Positions 31,559 through 39,467 of a DNA stretch of 64,000 nt are shown piece after piece; position 1 is the stretch's first letter; the number at the start of each line of letters is the position of its first letter. The stretch lies in assembly GCF_001665835.1 (NCBI RefSeq), contig NZ_LZSX01000073.1, positions 1 through 64,000 on the forward strand, in the 5' to 3' direction. Below the pieces are notes generated by a model. It saw only the letters and a list, made by a program, of their open reading frames with translations. It did no database searches and was not told where the DNA came from. Both the position numbers and the translations under genes were made by a program. Source of the stretch: Mycobacterium colombiense. Lineage in GTDB: Bacteria > Actinomycetota > Actinomycetes > Mycobacteriales > Mycobacteriaceae.

Positions 31559-31858
31559 TTATGCGGCGGACTCTCGCCGGCGCCCGATCATCCAGCAGAC
31601 CGGATAGATCAGAAACGAGATGCTCGCGACGAAGACCGACACCGGCACGCCGGGGCCCCACACGTCGGTGGAGGCGACGACGGAGATGGCGCGCGAGTGC
31701 GCGGTGCCGCTGCAGCCGGTGAGGATCGCCCCGCCGGTCAACACCAGAGCGCCGCCAGCCACCGCGTCGCATCGGCGGTTCTGGCCTTGGCCGTTCGCTG
31801 CCGCGTCGGTGCCATGCGCACGTCCGATTTCCTCCCGCCGGCCAGTCAGCCGATCCAT
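31559..31858 (-). pseudogene. Remnant of a metal ABC transporter (binding-protein start fused to permease end)
   Basis: 99 codons. Residues 30-68 read as the N-terminus of a zinc/manganese binding lipoprotein: a hydrophobic stretch ending LTGC (Cys49), then RAISVVASTDVWG, the usual first strand. From about residue 69 the sequence abruptly becomes a membrane helix and basic end, PGVPVSVFVASISFLIY...GRRRESAA, like the C-terminus of the partner permease. The simplest reading is an in-frame deletion that removed most of a binding protein-ATPase-permease operon and joined its two ends at about 31650. A Zur-like box lies just upstream. No function is expected. Confidence 0.65.
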
Positions 31859-31863
31859 AATAT

Positions 31864-31884
31864 TAATGAAAACCGTTTCCATTA
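31864..31884. promoter_or_regulatory. Zur-like (metal repressor) operator
   Basis: A 21-base near-perfect palindrome, centre at 31874: left arm TAATGAAAAC (31864-31873), right arm GTTTCCATTA (31875-31884), one mismatch at 31879. This matches the AT-rich TGAAAA..TTTTCA pattern of actinobacterial Zur boxes. It sits 6 bases before the transporter remnant and about 60 before the divergent LacI gene, so it could still act on either. Confidence 0.7.
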
Positions 31885-31943
31885 CAAAGCCGCAAGCGGT
31901 AGCCCGTACGCGCGGGCCGCGATCCGCTGTAGCCTCACCGAAC

Positions 31944-33023
31944 GTGAGTCCCACACCGCGCCGGCGTGCGACTCTGGCGTCGTTGGCGGATGAGCTCAAC
32001 GTTTCGCGCACGACGATCTCGAATGCCTTCAATCGGCCCGATCAGCTCTCGCCGGGCCTGCGTGAGCGCGTGCTCGCGACGGCCAAGCGGCTCGGGTACG
32101 CCGGCCCCGACCCGGTGGCGCGATCGTTGCGCACCCGCAAGTCCGGCGCGGTCGGGCTGGTGATGGCCGAACCCCTCACCTACTTCTTCAGCGACCCCGC
32201 CGCGCGGGACTTCGTCACCGGGGTGGCGCAGTCGTGCGAGGCGCTGGGGCAGGGGCTGCTGCTGGTGGCCGTCGGGCCCAGCCGCAGCCTCAAAGACGGG
32301 ACGGCCGCGGTGCTTTCGGCCGGCGTGGACGGCTTCGTGGTGTATTCGGTGTGCGACGACGATCCCTACCTGCAGGTGGTGCTGCAGCGCCGGCTGCCGG
32401 TCGTGGTGGTCGACCAACCCAAGGGGCTCGCCGGGGTCTCGCGGGTGGGCATCGACGACCGCGCCGCAATGCGCGAGCTCGCCGACTACGTGCTGGGCCT
32501 GGGGCACCGCGAGATCGGGCTGCTGACCATGCGGCTGGGCCGGGACCGGCGCCAGGGTCTGGTGGACGCCGACCGGCTGCGCTCACCCGCCTTCGACGTG
32601 CAGCGCGAGCGCATCGTCGGCGTGTGGGAGGCGATGACGGCGGCCGGCGTCGACCCCGATTCCCTGACCGTGGTGGAAAGCTACGAGCACCTGCCCGAAT
32701 CGGGTGGGGCGGCCGCCAAGGTGGCCCTGGAGGCCAATCCGCGGATCACCGCGCTGATGTGCACCGCGGACATCCTGGCCCTGTCCGCCATGGATTACCT
32801 GCGCGCGCACGGCATTTACGTGCCCGGCCAGATGACCGTCACCGGATTCGACGGCGTGCCCGAGGCCATCAACCGCGGCCTGACCACGGTGTCGCAATCC
32901 AGCCTGCAGAAGGGCCGCCGGTCCGGGGAGCTGTTGTTGAAGCCGCCGCGTTCGGGTCTGCCGGCCGTCGAGCTGCTGGACACCGAGCTGGTCCGGGGCC
33001 GCACCGCCGGCCCGCCGGCGTGA
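31944..33023 (+). CDS. LacI-family transcription regulator (Rv3575c homologue)
   Basis: 359 residues from GTG 31944, the length I recall for the M. tuberculosis homologue. An N-terminal helix-turn-helix (LASLADELNVSRTTISNAFN, about 11-30) and hinge (LGYAGPDPVARSLRTRKSG) precede a periplasmic-binding-protein-like sensor domain (about 65-355). Effector unknown. Divergent from the metal-transporter remnant and convergent with kstR (6 bases between stops). Confidence 0.92.
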   Translation: MSPTPRRRATLASLADELNVSRTTISNAFNRPDQLSPGLRERVLATAKRLGYAGPDPVARSLRTRKSGAVGLVMAEPLTYFFSDPAARDFVTGVAQSCEALGQGLLLVAVGPSRSLKDGTAAVLSAGVDGFVVYSVCDDDPYLQVVLQRRLPVVVVDQPKGLAGVSRVGIDDRAAMRELADYVLGLGHREIGLLTMRLGRDRRQGLVDADRLRSPAFDVQRERIVGVWEAMTAAGVDPDSLTVVESYEHLPESGGAAAKVALEANPRITALMCTADILALSAMDYLRAHGIYVPGQMTVTGFDGVPEAINRGLTTVSQSSLQKGRRSGELLLKPPRSGLPAVELLDTELVRGRTAGPPA

Positions 33024-33029
33024 GCCGGG

Positions 33030-33689
33030 CTACTTGGAGTCCTGGTCGCCGATCAGCAGCCGCACGGCCAGGTCCAGCCGCTTGCTGACGTCGGTGGCCG
33101 AGGCCCGCCGGGTGAGCCACGCCAGCAGGTTCGACAGCCACACGTCCGAGATCACCCGGGCGATGTGGTACTGGTCCTCGGTCGGTTCGCCGTCGGCCAT
33201 CGCGCGCGCGAACATCGAATCGATGAGCTTCTCGACCTGGTCGACCTCGCTGGCCGCCGACGCGTCGGCGAACACGTAGGCGCGCGTCATCGCCTCGGTC
33301 AGCAGAGGATTGCGTTGCATCGCGCGGTTGAGCTTGCCCACCATGAAGTTGAGCCGCTGGAAGGGCGTGCCACCGGTCATCGCCGTGCGGTCCGTCTTGG
33401 CGTCGATGCGGCTGAACTCGCGGCCCAGCGCCGACACCAGCAGGTGCACCTTCGACGGGAAGTACCGGTACAGCGTCCCCACCGCGACATCCGCGCGATC
33501 GGCCACCGCCCGCATCTGAACTGCCTCGTAGCCGCCCTTGGAGGCGATGGCCATGGTGGCGTCCAGGATGCGCTTGCGGCGTTCCCGCTGCGCCTCGGAC
33601 CCCAGTTCGGATTCCGCCAGTACCGCCACGTTTATGACCTCGCGCGGCTGCGCGTCAGACACGCGGCTCGGATTTGCGTTGGCTGGCAT
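33030..33689 (-). CDS. kstR: TetR-family repressor KstR of cholesterol catabolism
   Basis: 219 residues from ATG 33689; GTG 33629 would give the 199-residue form annotated in M. tuberculosis. The N-terminal TetR helix-turn-helix (RILDATMAIASKGGYEAVQMRAVADRADVAVGTLYRYFPSK, helix 3 AVGTLYRYF) is followed by the ligand-binding domain. KstR represses side-chain and ring A/B genes and is released by 3-oxo-cholest-4-en-26-oyl-CoA type thioesters. KstR operators lie at 33831 (between it and fadE34), 39336 and 39404. Nearly invariant across mycobacteria. Confidence 0.96.
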   Translation of the reverse strand: MPANANPSRVSDAQPREVINVAVLAESELGSEAQRERRKRILDATMAIASKGGYEAVQMRAVADRADVAVGTLYRYFPSKVHLLVSALGREFSRIDAKTDRTAMTGGTPFQRLNFMVGKLNRAMQRNPLLTEAMTRAYVFADASAASEVDQVEKLIDSMFARAMADGEPTEDQYHIARVISDVWLSNLLAWLTRRASATDVSKRLDLAVRLLIGDQDSK

Positions 33690-33830
33690 GTGACGGTTTG
33701 CTCCTGTTCCCGGCGGTTCGTTTGCAAACGATACGCATTCTGCGTGTGAATTTCCCACCTCCATACCGCCGTGGACAAGCGCTGTGCTGCTGTAATGGCG
33801 TTCGACTTGACGGTCGATCACTGGCACTAT

Positions 33831-33844
33831 TAGAACACGTTCTA
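33831..33844. promoter_or_regulatory. KstR operator, kstR-fadE34 intergenic
   Basis: TAGAACACGTTCTA fits the KstR consensus TnnAACnnGTTnnA exactly, with perfect TAGAAC/GTTCTA arms. It lies between the divergent kstR and fadE34 starts, so it can serve autoregulation and fadE34 control. Confidence 0.93.
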
Positions 33845-33969
33845 GTCTCCGGAGAGCGGGTTGCGTGCCAACACGTGATGGAGATACCCGCTTGGCGGGC
33901 AGATCGGACAATCAGGACAGGGATTCAACCCCCTTGTCACGTCGAGTCAAGGACGCGGAGGTCCTCAGG

Positions 33970-36108
33970 GTGGTAGCGACCGTCACCGACGAGCAGTTCG
34001 CCGCGCGGGCCCTGGTGCGCGACTGGGCCCGCAACACGACGTCGGGGCCGGGCGGCACCGCGGCGATCCGCGACGTGGAGCAGGGCAAGTCCGACGCCTG
34101 GCGGCCGGTGTTCTCCCGGCTGGCCGACCTGGGGATCTTCGGCGTCGCGATCCCGGAGGAGTTGGGCGGCGCGGACGGCAGCATCGAAGACCTGTGCGCG
34201 ATGGTCGAGGAAGCGGCTAAAGCGCTGATCCCCGGGCCGGTGGCCACCACCGCGCTGGCCACGTTGGTGGTCTCCGACCCCGAGTTGTTGGGCGCCCTCG
34301 CCTCCGGTGAGCGCTTCGCCGGGCTGGCGCTGGAAGGCGACATCGAGTTCGACGGCGCGACGTCAAAGGCGTCGGGCACCCTGCCGTTCGCGCTGGGTGT
34401 CGCCGAGGGCGCCGTGCTGCTGGCACCGGCCGACGGGAAGTGGCTGCTGATCGACACCGGCGGTGAGGGCGTGCAGATCGAGTCCCTGCCTGCCGGCGAC
34501 TTCTCCCGGCCCTTGGCCCGGGTGCTGTTGAACGCGGCCCCGGCCACCGTGGTGTCGAACACCCGCGCACGGGTCGAGGAGCTGGCCGCGACGGTGCTCG
34601 CGGCCGAGGCGGCCGGCATCACCCGCTGGTCACTGGAGACCGCCGTCGACTACGCCAAGGTCCGCGAGCAGTTCGGCAAGCCGATCGGCAGCTTCCAGGC
34701 CATCAAGCACATCTGCGCCGAAATGCTGTGTCGCGCCGAGCAGGCCGAGGTGGCCGCCGCCGACGCCGCCCGCGCCGCCGCCGAGGGCGAGGAATCCCAG
34801 TTCTCCATCGCCGCGGCCCTGGCCGCGAGCACCGGCATCGCCGCCGTGAAGGCCAACGTCAAGGACTGCATCCAGGTGCTCGGCGGCATCGGCTGCACCT
34901 GGGAGCACGACGCGCACCTGTACCTGCGCCGGGCGCATGCCATCGGCCGATTCCTGGGCGGGGCCGAGACCTGGTTGCGCCGCATCACCGCGCTGACTCA
35001 GGCGGGTGTGCGGCGCCGGCTGGGGATCGACCTGACCGAGGTCGAGGACCAGCGGGCGGAGATCGCCGCCACCGTCGCCCGGATCGCCGAGCTGCCCGAG
35101 GAGAAGCGGCAGGCGGCCCTGGCCGAGGCGGGCCTGCAGGCGCCGCACTGGCCGCCGCCTTACGGGCGCGGCGCGGGTCCGGCCGAGCAGCTGCTGATCG
35201 ATCAGGAGCTGGCGGCGGCGGGCGTGACCCGGCCCGACCTGGTGATCGGCTGGTGGGCGGCGCCGACCATCCTCGAGCACGGCACGCCGGAACAGGTGGA
35301 GCAATTCGTGCCGGGCACGCTGCGTGGTGAATTCCTTTGGTGCCAGCTGTTTTCCGAGCCCGGCGCGGGCTCCGACCTGGCCTCCCTGCGCACCAAGGCG
35401 GTGCGCGCTGATGGCGGCTGGCTGCTGACGGGGCAGAAGGTGTGGACGTCGGCCGCGCACAAGGCGCGCTGGGGTGTGTGCCTGGCGCGCACCGATCCCG
35501 ACGCACCGAAGCACAAGGGCATCACCTACTTCTTGATCGACATGAAATCGCCCGGCATCGACATCCGGCCGCTGCGCGAGATCACCGGTGACTCGCTGTT
35601 CAACGAGGTGTTCCTGGACAACGTGTTCGTGCCCGACGAGATGGTGGTCGGCGAGGTTAACGACGGGTGGCGGTTGGCCCGAACGACATTGGCGAACGAG
35701 CGGGTCGCGATGGCGAACGGAACGGCGCTGGGCAACCCGATGGAAGAGCTGCTGAAGTTGTTGGCGGCTAGGGATCTCGACGTCGCCGAGCAGGACCGGC
35801 TCGGGCGCCTGATCATCCTGGCGCAGACCGGCGCGCTGCTCGACCAGCGGATCGCCCAGCTGGCCGTCGGCGGCCAAGACCCCGGGGCGCAATCGAGCGT
35901 GCGCAAGCTCATCGGTGTCCGCTACCGCCAGGCCCTGGCCGAATTCACGATGGATGTCGCCGAGGGCGGCGGACTCGTCGACCGCCGGGCGGACAACGAC
36001 CGAGCGGTATTCGACTTCCTCAACACCCGCTGTCTGACCATCGCCGGCGGCACCGAGCAGATCCTGCTGACCGTCGCGGCCGAGCGGCTCCTCGGCCTGC
36101 CCCGCTAG
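33970..36108 (+). CDS. fadE34: Steroid acyl-CoA dehydrogenase FadE34 (ChsE3), two fused ACAD domains
   Basis: 712 residues from GTG 33970, one more than M. tuberculosis FadE34; an upstream frame from 33865 has no matching homology and would start close to the operator. Two acyl-CoA dehydrogenase domains are fused (about 1-330 and 350-712); the second holds the FAD/substrate segments EFLWCQLFSEPGAGSDLASL and CLTIAGGTEQILL. FadE34 oxidises the 24-carbon side-chain CoA thioester (3-oxo-chol-4-en-24-oyl-CoA) in cholesterol side-chain degradation. Controlled by the KstR box at 33831. Its stop overlaps that of the convergent TetR gene within CTAG. Confidence 0.94.
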   Translation: MVATVTDEQFAARALVRDWARNTTSGPGGTAAIRDVEQGKSDAWRPVFSRLADLGIFGVAIPEELGGADGSIEDLCAMVEEAAKALIPGPVATTALATLVVSDPELLGALASGERFAGLALEGDIEFDGATSKASGTLPFALGVAEGAVLLAPADGKWLLIDTGGEGVQIESLPAGDFSRPLARVLLNAAPATVVSNTRARVEELAATVLAAEAAGITRWSLETAVDYAKVREQFGKPIGSFQAIKHICAEMLCRAEQAEVAAADAARAAAEGEESQFSIAAALAASTGIAAVKANVKDCIQVLGGIGCTWEHDAHLYLRRAHAIGRFLGGAETWLRRITALTQAGVRRRLGIDLTEVEDQRAEIAATVARIAELPEEKRQAALAEAGLQAPHWPPPYGRGAGPAEQLLIDQELAAAGVTRPDLVIGWWAAPTILEHGTPEQVEQFVPGTLRGEFLWCQLFSEPGAGSDLASLRTKAVRADGGWLLTGQKVWTSAAHKARWGVCLARTDPDAPKHKGITYFLIDMKSPGIDIRPLREITGDSLFNEVFLDNVFVPDEMVVGEVNDGWRLARTTLANERVAMANGTALGNPMEELLKLLAARDLDVAEQDRLGRLIILAQTGALLDQRIAQLAVGGQDPGAQSSVRKLIGVRYRQALAEFTMDVAEGGGLVDRRADNDRAVFDFLNTRCLTIAGGTEQILLTVAAERLLGLPR

Positions 36109-36677
36109 CCGAGATCGGCCGCGGCGGCGTGCAATTCGCGTAGCTCCTCGCACGCCATCGTGCCCAGCTCGCCGCTTTCGCCGGGTTCGGCCCAGCGGGC
36201 GTAGGCCTTCTTGAAAGCCAGCGCACCGAGCTCGGCGGCCAAAACGGCGGTCGACTCCGGTACGCCGCGGACCTGCAGCGCTTCGACCATCGCAAGCGCT
36301 AGCCCAATCTGCTTGAGCGCGTTGCGCTCTTGAAGTTCGGCGCTGGCCGCGATCGCGGCCTTGAGCCTCGGCGCGAGTTCCCGGTTGAACGATGTGAACG
36401 CCGAAGCCGCCGACTTCAAGCCGGAGCACACGGCGGCCAGCGGTGTCGCATCGGCGGGCGCCGTGGCGATGCCCTCGCGGAGTAGCTGCGCGATCGCGTC
36501 CTGGCCGGCCGCCAGCACGTCACGCTTGTCCGGGAAGTGCCGGAAGAACGTGCTTTTCGTAAGCCCGGCGCGCTCGGCGATCTGCGCGACGGTCGTCTGG
36601 TCGTATCCGCGCTCGTTGAACAGGTCGAGTGCCGCGGCGACCAAGCGTTCGCGCGCGTCGGGTTGCCAACGGGCCAT
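36105..36677 (-). CDS. TetR-family transcription regulator
   Basis: 190 residues. The helix-turn-helix is clear (TTVAQIAERAGLTKSTFFRHFPDK, about 28-51); the C-terminal ligand domain is unassigned. It diverges from an SDR gene across 84 bases that hold two 24-base operator-like copies in opposite orientation, so it very likely represses itself and the SDR gene. The pair is absent from this place in M. tuberculosis and looks like a small acquired detoxification module between fadE34 and the Rv3572/kshB genes. Confidence 0.88.
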   Translation of the reverse strand: MARWQPDARERLVAAALDLFNERGYDQTTVAQIAERAGLTKSTFFRHFPDKRDVLAAGQDAIAQLLREGIATAPADATPLAAVCSGLKSAASAFTSFNRELAPRLKAAIAASAELQERNALKQIGLALAMVEALQVRGVPESTAVLAAELGALAFKKAYARWAEPGESGELGTMACEELRELHAAAADLG

Positions 36678-36689
36678 AGCCTCACCTTA

Positions 36690-36713
36690 GTGATGCGACC
36701 ATGGTCCCGTCAC
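36690..36713. promoter_or_regulatory. TetR operator copy 1
   Basis: A 24-base element whose core CGACCATGGTCC is a near palindrome, flanked by GTGATG at the left and CGTCAC at the right. Its reverse complement occurs at 36723-36746 with one mismatch. It lies 12 bases before the TetR start. Confidence 0.7.
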
Positions 36714-36722
36714 TGCTGTATG

Positions 36723-36746
36723 GTGATGGGACCATGGTCGCATCAC
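36723..36746. promoter_or_regulatory. TetR operator copy 2
   Basis: The inverted copy of the element at 36690-36713 (23 of 24 bases), with core GGACCATGGTCG. It ends just before the ribosome site AAGGAG (about 36750) of the divergent SDR gene at 36762, so occupancy would block that gene. The nine bases between the copies could seat two cooperatively bound dimers. Confidence 0.7.
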
Positions 36747-36761
36747 TTGAAGGAGCTGCTC

Positions 36762-37643
36762 GTGCGCGTATTCGTCACCGGTGCCAGCGGAGGAATCGGC
36801 TCAGCCGTCGTCTCGGAACTGCTCGCCGCCGGCCATCGCGTCGTGGGCCTGGCCCGCTCCGAGGCGTCGGCTGAGACCATCAGCGGACTCGGCGCCGAGC
36901 CGCTGCGCGGCGACATCAACGAACTCGACGTCTTGCGGGAGGCTGCCGGCAACACCGATGGCATTGTCTACCTGGCGTTCTCGCACGACTTCACCAGTAC
37001 CGGAGACGCGATCGGCGACGAGTCCCGCGCGGTCGCCGCGATCGGCGCCGCGCTCGTCGGCACCGATAAACCGCTGGTGCTGGCGAACGGTACCCCCGCG
37101 GTTGCCGGACGTACGAGCACCGAAGACGATCCCTTCAATGTCGACGGGCCGATGGCCGGACGCGGTCGCACCGGGCAATCCGTGATCGAGCTGGCCGAGC
37201 GCGGCGTCCGATCTGCCGTGGTGCGGCTACCGCGGTCGGTCCACGACGCCGGCGGGCGCTATGGGTTCGCCGGCCTGCTGATCCAAGCCGCACGCCAGCG
37301 CGGCGTGTCGGCATTCGTCGGCGACGGCGCGCAACGCTGGCCTGCTGTACATCGCAACGATGCGGCGTCGTTGTTCCGGCTCGCCCTCGAACAGGCCCCG
37401 CCCGGCTCGGTACTGCACGCGGTGGGTGACGAAGGTGACCCCATGCGGGCAATCGCCGAGGTGATCGGTCGCCGGCTCGGGGTACCCGTCGAATCCGCCC
37501 CGGCCGGGGCCTTCGGGCCGCTCGGAACGATGTTCGCGGTCGACCAGCCCTCGTCCAGCACCCTGACCCGCCTGCGATTCGGCTGGAACCCCACTGGTCC
37601 GAGCCTGCTCGACGACCTGGAGACCGGCGACTACCCGGAGTAG
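36762..37643 (+). CDS. NAD-dependent epimerase/SDR-family oxidoreductase
   Basis: 293 residues from GTG 36762, placed behind AAGGAG. An extended (atypical) SDR with the dinucleotide motif VFVTGASGGIGSAVV (about 3-17). The usual YxxxK is not obvious: RGRTGQSVIELA stands where it would be, so it may belong to the atypical NmrA-like or uncharacterised epimerase group. It has a conserved tail segment, RFGWNPTGPSLLDDLE. Substrate unknown. Under likely control of the divergent TetR regulator. The stop is 3 bases from that of the convergent secreted protein. Confidence 0.85.
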   Translation: MRVFVTGASGGIGSAVVSELLAAGHRVVGLARSEASAETISGLGAEPLRGDINELDVLREAAGNTDGIVYLAFSHDFTSTGDAIGDESRAVAAIGAALVGTDKPLVLANGTPAVAGRTSTEDDPFNVDGPMAGRGRTGQSVIELAERGVRSAVVRLPRSVHDAGGRYGFAGLLIQAARQRGVSAFVGDGAQRWPAVHRNDAASLFRLALEQAPPGSVLHAVGDEGDPMRAIAEVIGRRLGVPVESAPAGAFGPLGTMFAVDQPSSSTLTRLRFGWNPTGPSLLDDLETGDYPE

Positions 37644-37646
37644 GGG

Positions 37647-38180
37647 TTAGGAGAACGTGGTGACCGCGCAGGTGCTCGGCGACGTGATGTTGACCCCGGA
37701 GTAGACCACCTGGATGTGGCTGCAGGCGATGACGTTGTTGTCGGTTTTGGGCTGGCCGGTCTGCCAATCGGTGGAGTCGATGCGCCCGTTGGTCTGGTAC
37801 TTCTCCGGCGGGCCCTCACCCATGTAGATGGTGGTGATCTCGTCGGAACCCATCGACTTCATCACCCGCTCGTACTGGCCGTCGGCGTGCGCGTCGAGGT
37901 AGGCCAGCCGGTTCGAGGAGCGGATCTCGGTGGTCTGCCGGGCCCACAGGCCGGGCGGAAAGCCGGTCACCCCACCGGGCGTCAGCATGTCCGCCCCGGC
38001 GGTGAAGTCGCAGTGGCCGTCGGCCTTGAAGCAATTGAGGATGACGCGCGTCTCCAGTTGATTGGGCCCGTCGAGCGGGAACAGTGTGGTGGCGGTGTTG
38101 CTCGACGCCGCGCACACCGCGGCGGGCAGAAACATCGGCATCACTGCGACGACTGCGAATCCCGATACCAGCCGCATCAT
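37647..38180 (-). CDS. Secreted protein of unknown function (Rv3572 homologue)
   Basis: 177 residues. Signal peptide with a hydrophobic core and cleavage after AAVCA (about residue 24). The mature domain carries three cysteines (LNCFKADGHCDF, VIACSHIQ) plus a late one (STCAVTTF), likely two disulfides, and repeated aromatic residues. It matches M. tuberculosis Rv3572 in size and place, immediately downstream of kshB on the same strand. A link to steroid metabolism is suggested only by position. Confidence 0.85.
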   Translation of the reverse strand: MMRLVSGFAVVAVMPMFLPAAVCAASSNTATTLFPLDGPNQLETRVILNCFKADGHCDFTAGADMLTPGGVTGFPPGLWARQTTEIRSSNRLAYLDAHADGQYERVMKSMGSDEITTIYMGEGPPEKYQTNGRIDSTDWQTGQPKTDNNVIACSHIQVVYSGVNITSPSTCAVTTFS

Positions 38181-38226
38181 CGATGCTTCCCTTCCCTCTG
38201 ACCCCAGGGTGAACTCAACCGCGCGA

Positions 38227-39309
38227 CTATTCGTCGTAGGTGACTTCTACCGAATCAGATTCCGGGTGAGATTGACAGGCCAGAATCAGGCCCTCGTCCA
38301 GATCCTGCTGCTCGAGCACGTCGTTGACCTCCATGCTCACGTTGCCCTTGCGCAGCGTGCACGCGCACGCGCCGCAGTGACCCTCGCGGCAGGAGAAGGG
38401 CGCGTCGAGGCCCTTGGCCAACAGGACGTCGAGCAGCTTGGCGTTGCGCGGCCATGACACGGTGTGGGTTTCGCCGTCCAGCTCGACCACCGCGGTCGCC
38501 GGCGGCTCGTCACCTTCGGCGGTGTCCTCGATCTTCACCGCCGCGAACGGGTCCGACTCCAGCGACTTGAACACTTCGATATGTATCTGCGGCGCAGGCA
38601 CTTTCAGCATTTCCAGCGCTTCTCTCGCCGAGTCCATGAAGGCGCCCGGGCCGCAGATGTAGACGGGCCGATCCGTGTAGGGGGCGGCCAGCTTGGCCAG
38701 CGCGGCCACGCTGGGCAGGCCCTGCAGCGATTCCAGCCAGTGCAACACCGTGAGCCGGTCGGGATATTTGGCCGACAGCTCGCGCAGGGCGTCGGAGAAG
38801 ATCACCGACCGGTCGTCGCGGTTGGCGTAGACCAGCGTCACCTGCCCGCTGCCCTCGGCCAGCGCCGACTTGCAGATCGACATGATCGGCGTGATCCCGC
38901 TGCCCGCGGCCATCAGCAGGAAGTCGTCGCCCAGCGTTTTGGGGACGAAGTTGCCCGACGGGGCGAGCACGTGGATCCGCATGCCCTTGTGCGCGTGGTC
39001 GCACAGCCAGTTGGACGCGTAACCGTCCGCGGTGCGTTTGACCGTGACGGTGAGCGCGTCGTCGGTGAACGGCGAGCTGCACAACGAGTAGCAGCGGGCC
39101 ACCGAGCCGGTGCGCTCGCTGGGAACGCGCAGCGTCAGGAACTGGCCCGGTGCGTACCGTAGCCGCTCGGGCGGGACGGCGGGGTCGCCCGCGTCGTCGG
39201 GTACCGCGAACACCAGGGACCGCGCATCGTCGGTCTCGGCGATGACCTCGGCGACCTGTAGTTCAAGGACGTGGTCACCGAGTGGCTCGTCGGGAATCGC
39301 CTCGGTCAA
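38227..39309 (-). CDS. kshB: 3-ketosteroid-9-alpha-monooxygenase, ferredoxin reductase component
   Basis: 360 residues from TTG 39309, the start that fits M. tuberculosis KshB (358 residues), behind a purine-rich ribosome site. FAD-binding (RCYSLCSSPFTDD, about 75) and NAD-binding (AAGSGITPIMS, YICGPGAFM) domains are followed by a C-terminal plant-type [2Fe-2S] ferredoxin domain with CREGHCGACACTL and a late Cys in LACQSHP. Passes electrons from NADH to the oxygenase KshA for 9-alpha hydroxylation, which opens ring B. KshA is not in this window. Shares the KstR-controlled gap with the divergent hsaA. Confidence 0.95.
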   Translation of the reverse strand: MTEAIPDEPLGDHVLELQVAEVIAETDDARSLVFAVPDDAGDPAVPPERLRYAPGQFLTLRVPSERTGSVARCYSLCSSPFTDDALTVTVKRTADGYASNWLCDHAHKGMRIHVLAPSGNFVPKTLGDDFLLMAAGSGITPIMSICKSALAEGSGQVTLVYANRDDRSVIFSDALRELSAKYPDRLTVLHWLESLQGLPSVAALAKLAAPYTDRPVYICGPGAFMDSAREALEMLKVPAPQIHIEVFKSLESDPFAAVKIEDTAEGDEPPATAVVELDGETHTVSWPRNAKLLDVLLAKGLDAPFSCREGHCGACACTLRKGNVSMEVNDVLEQQDLDEGLILACQSHPESDSVEVTYDE

Positions 39310-39335
39310 GGCCCGTCCCTTCCTTTCGTTGCAAC

Positions 39336-39349
39336 TAGAACATGTTACA
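39336..39349. promoter_or_regulatory. KstR operator, kshB side
   Basis: TAGAACATGTTACA fits TnnAACnnGTTnnA exactly. It is 27 bases before the kshB start. Confidence 0.88.
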
Positions 39350-39403
39350 GAAAAGTGGATTCGTATCGCTACCAGCCGCAGGAATACCCTGCTCGACACA
39401 AAT

Positions 39404-39417
39404 CGGAACGTGTTCTA
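39404..39417. promoter_or_regulatory. KstR operator, hsaA side
   Basis: CGGAACGTGTTCTA keeps the AAC..GTT core and matches TnnAACnnGTTnnA except for C at the first position. It is 50 bases before hsaA, giving each of the divergent transcripts its own site. Confidence 0.85.
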
Positions 39418-39467
39418 GTCTCTGGTGTAAGTCCGCTGAGTAAGTCTGGCGCAGGAGGCAAACGTAA

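Noticed and set aside
33865..33969. Longer N-terminus for FadE34
   Set aside because: The extra 35 residues have no family similarity and the start would lie close to the KstR operator; GTG 33970 matches the known length.
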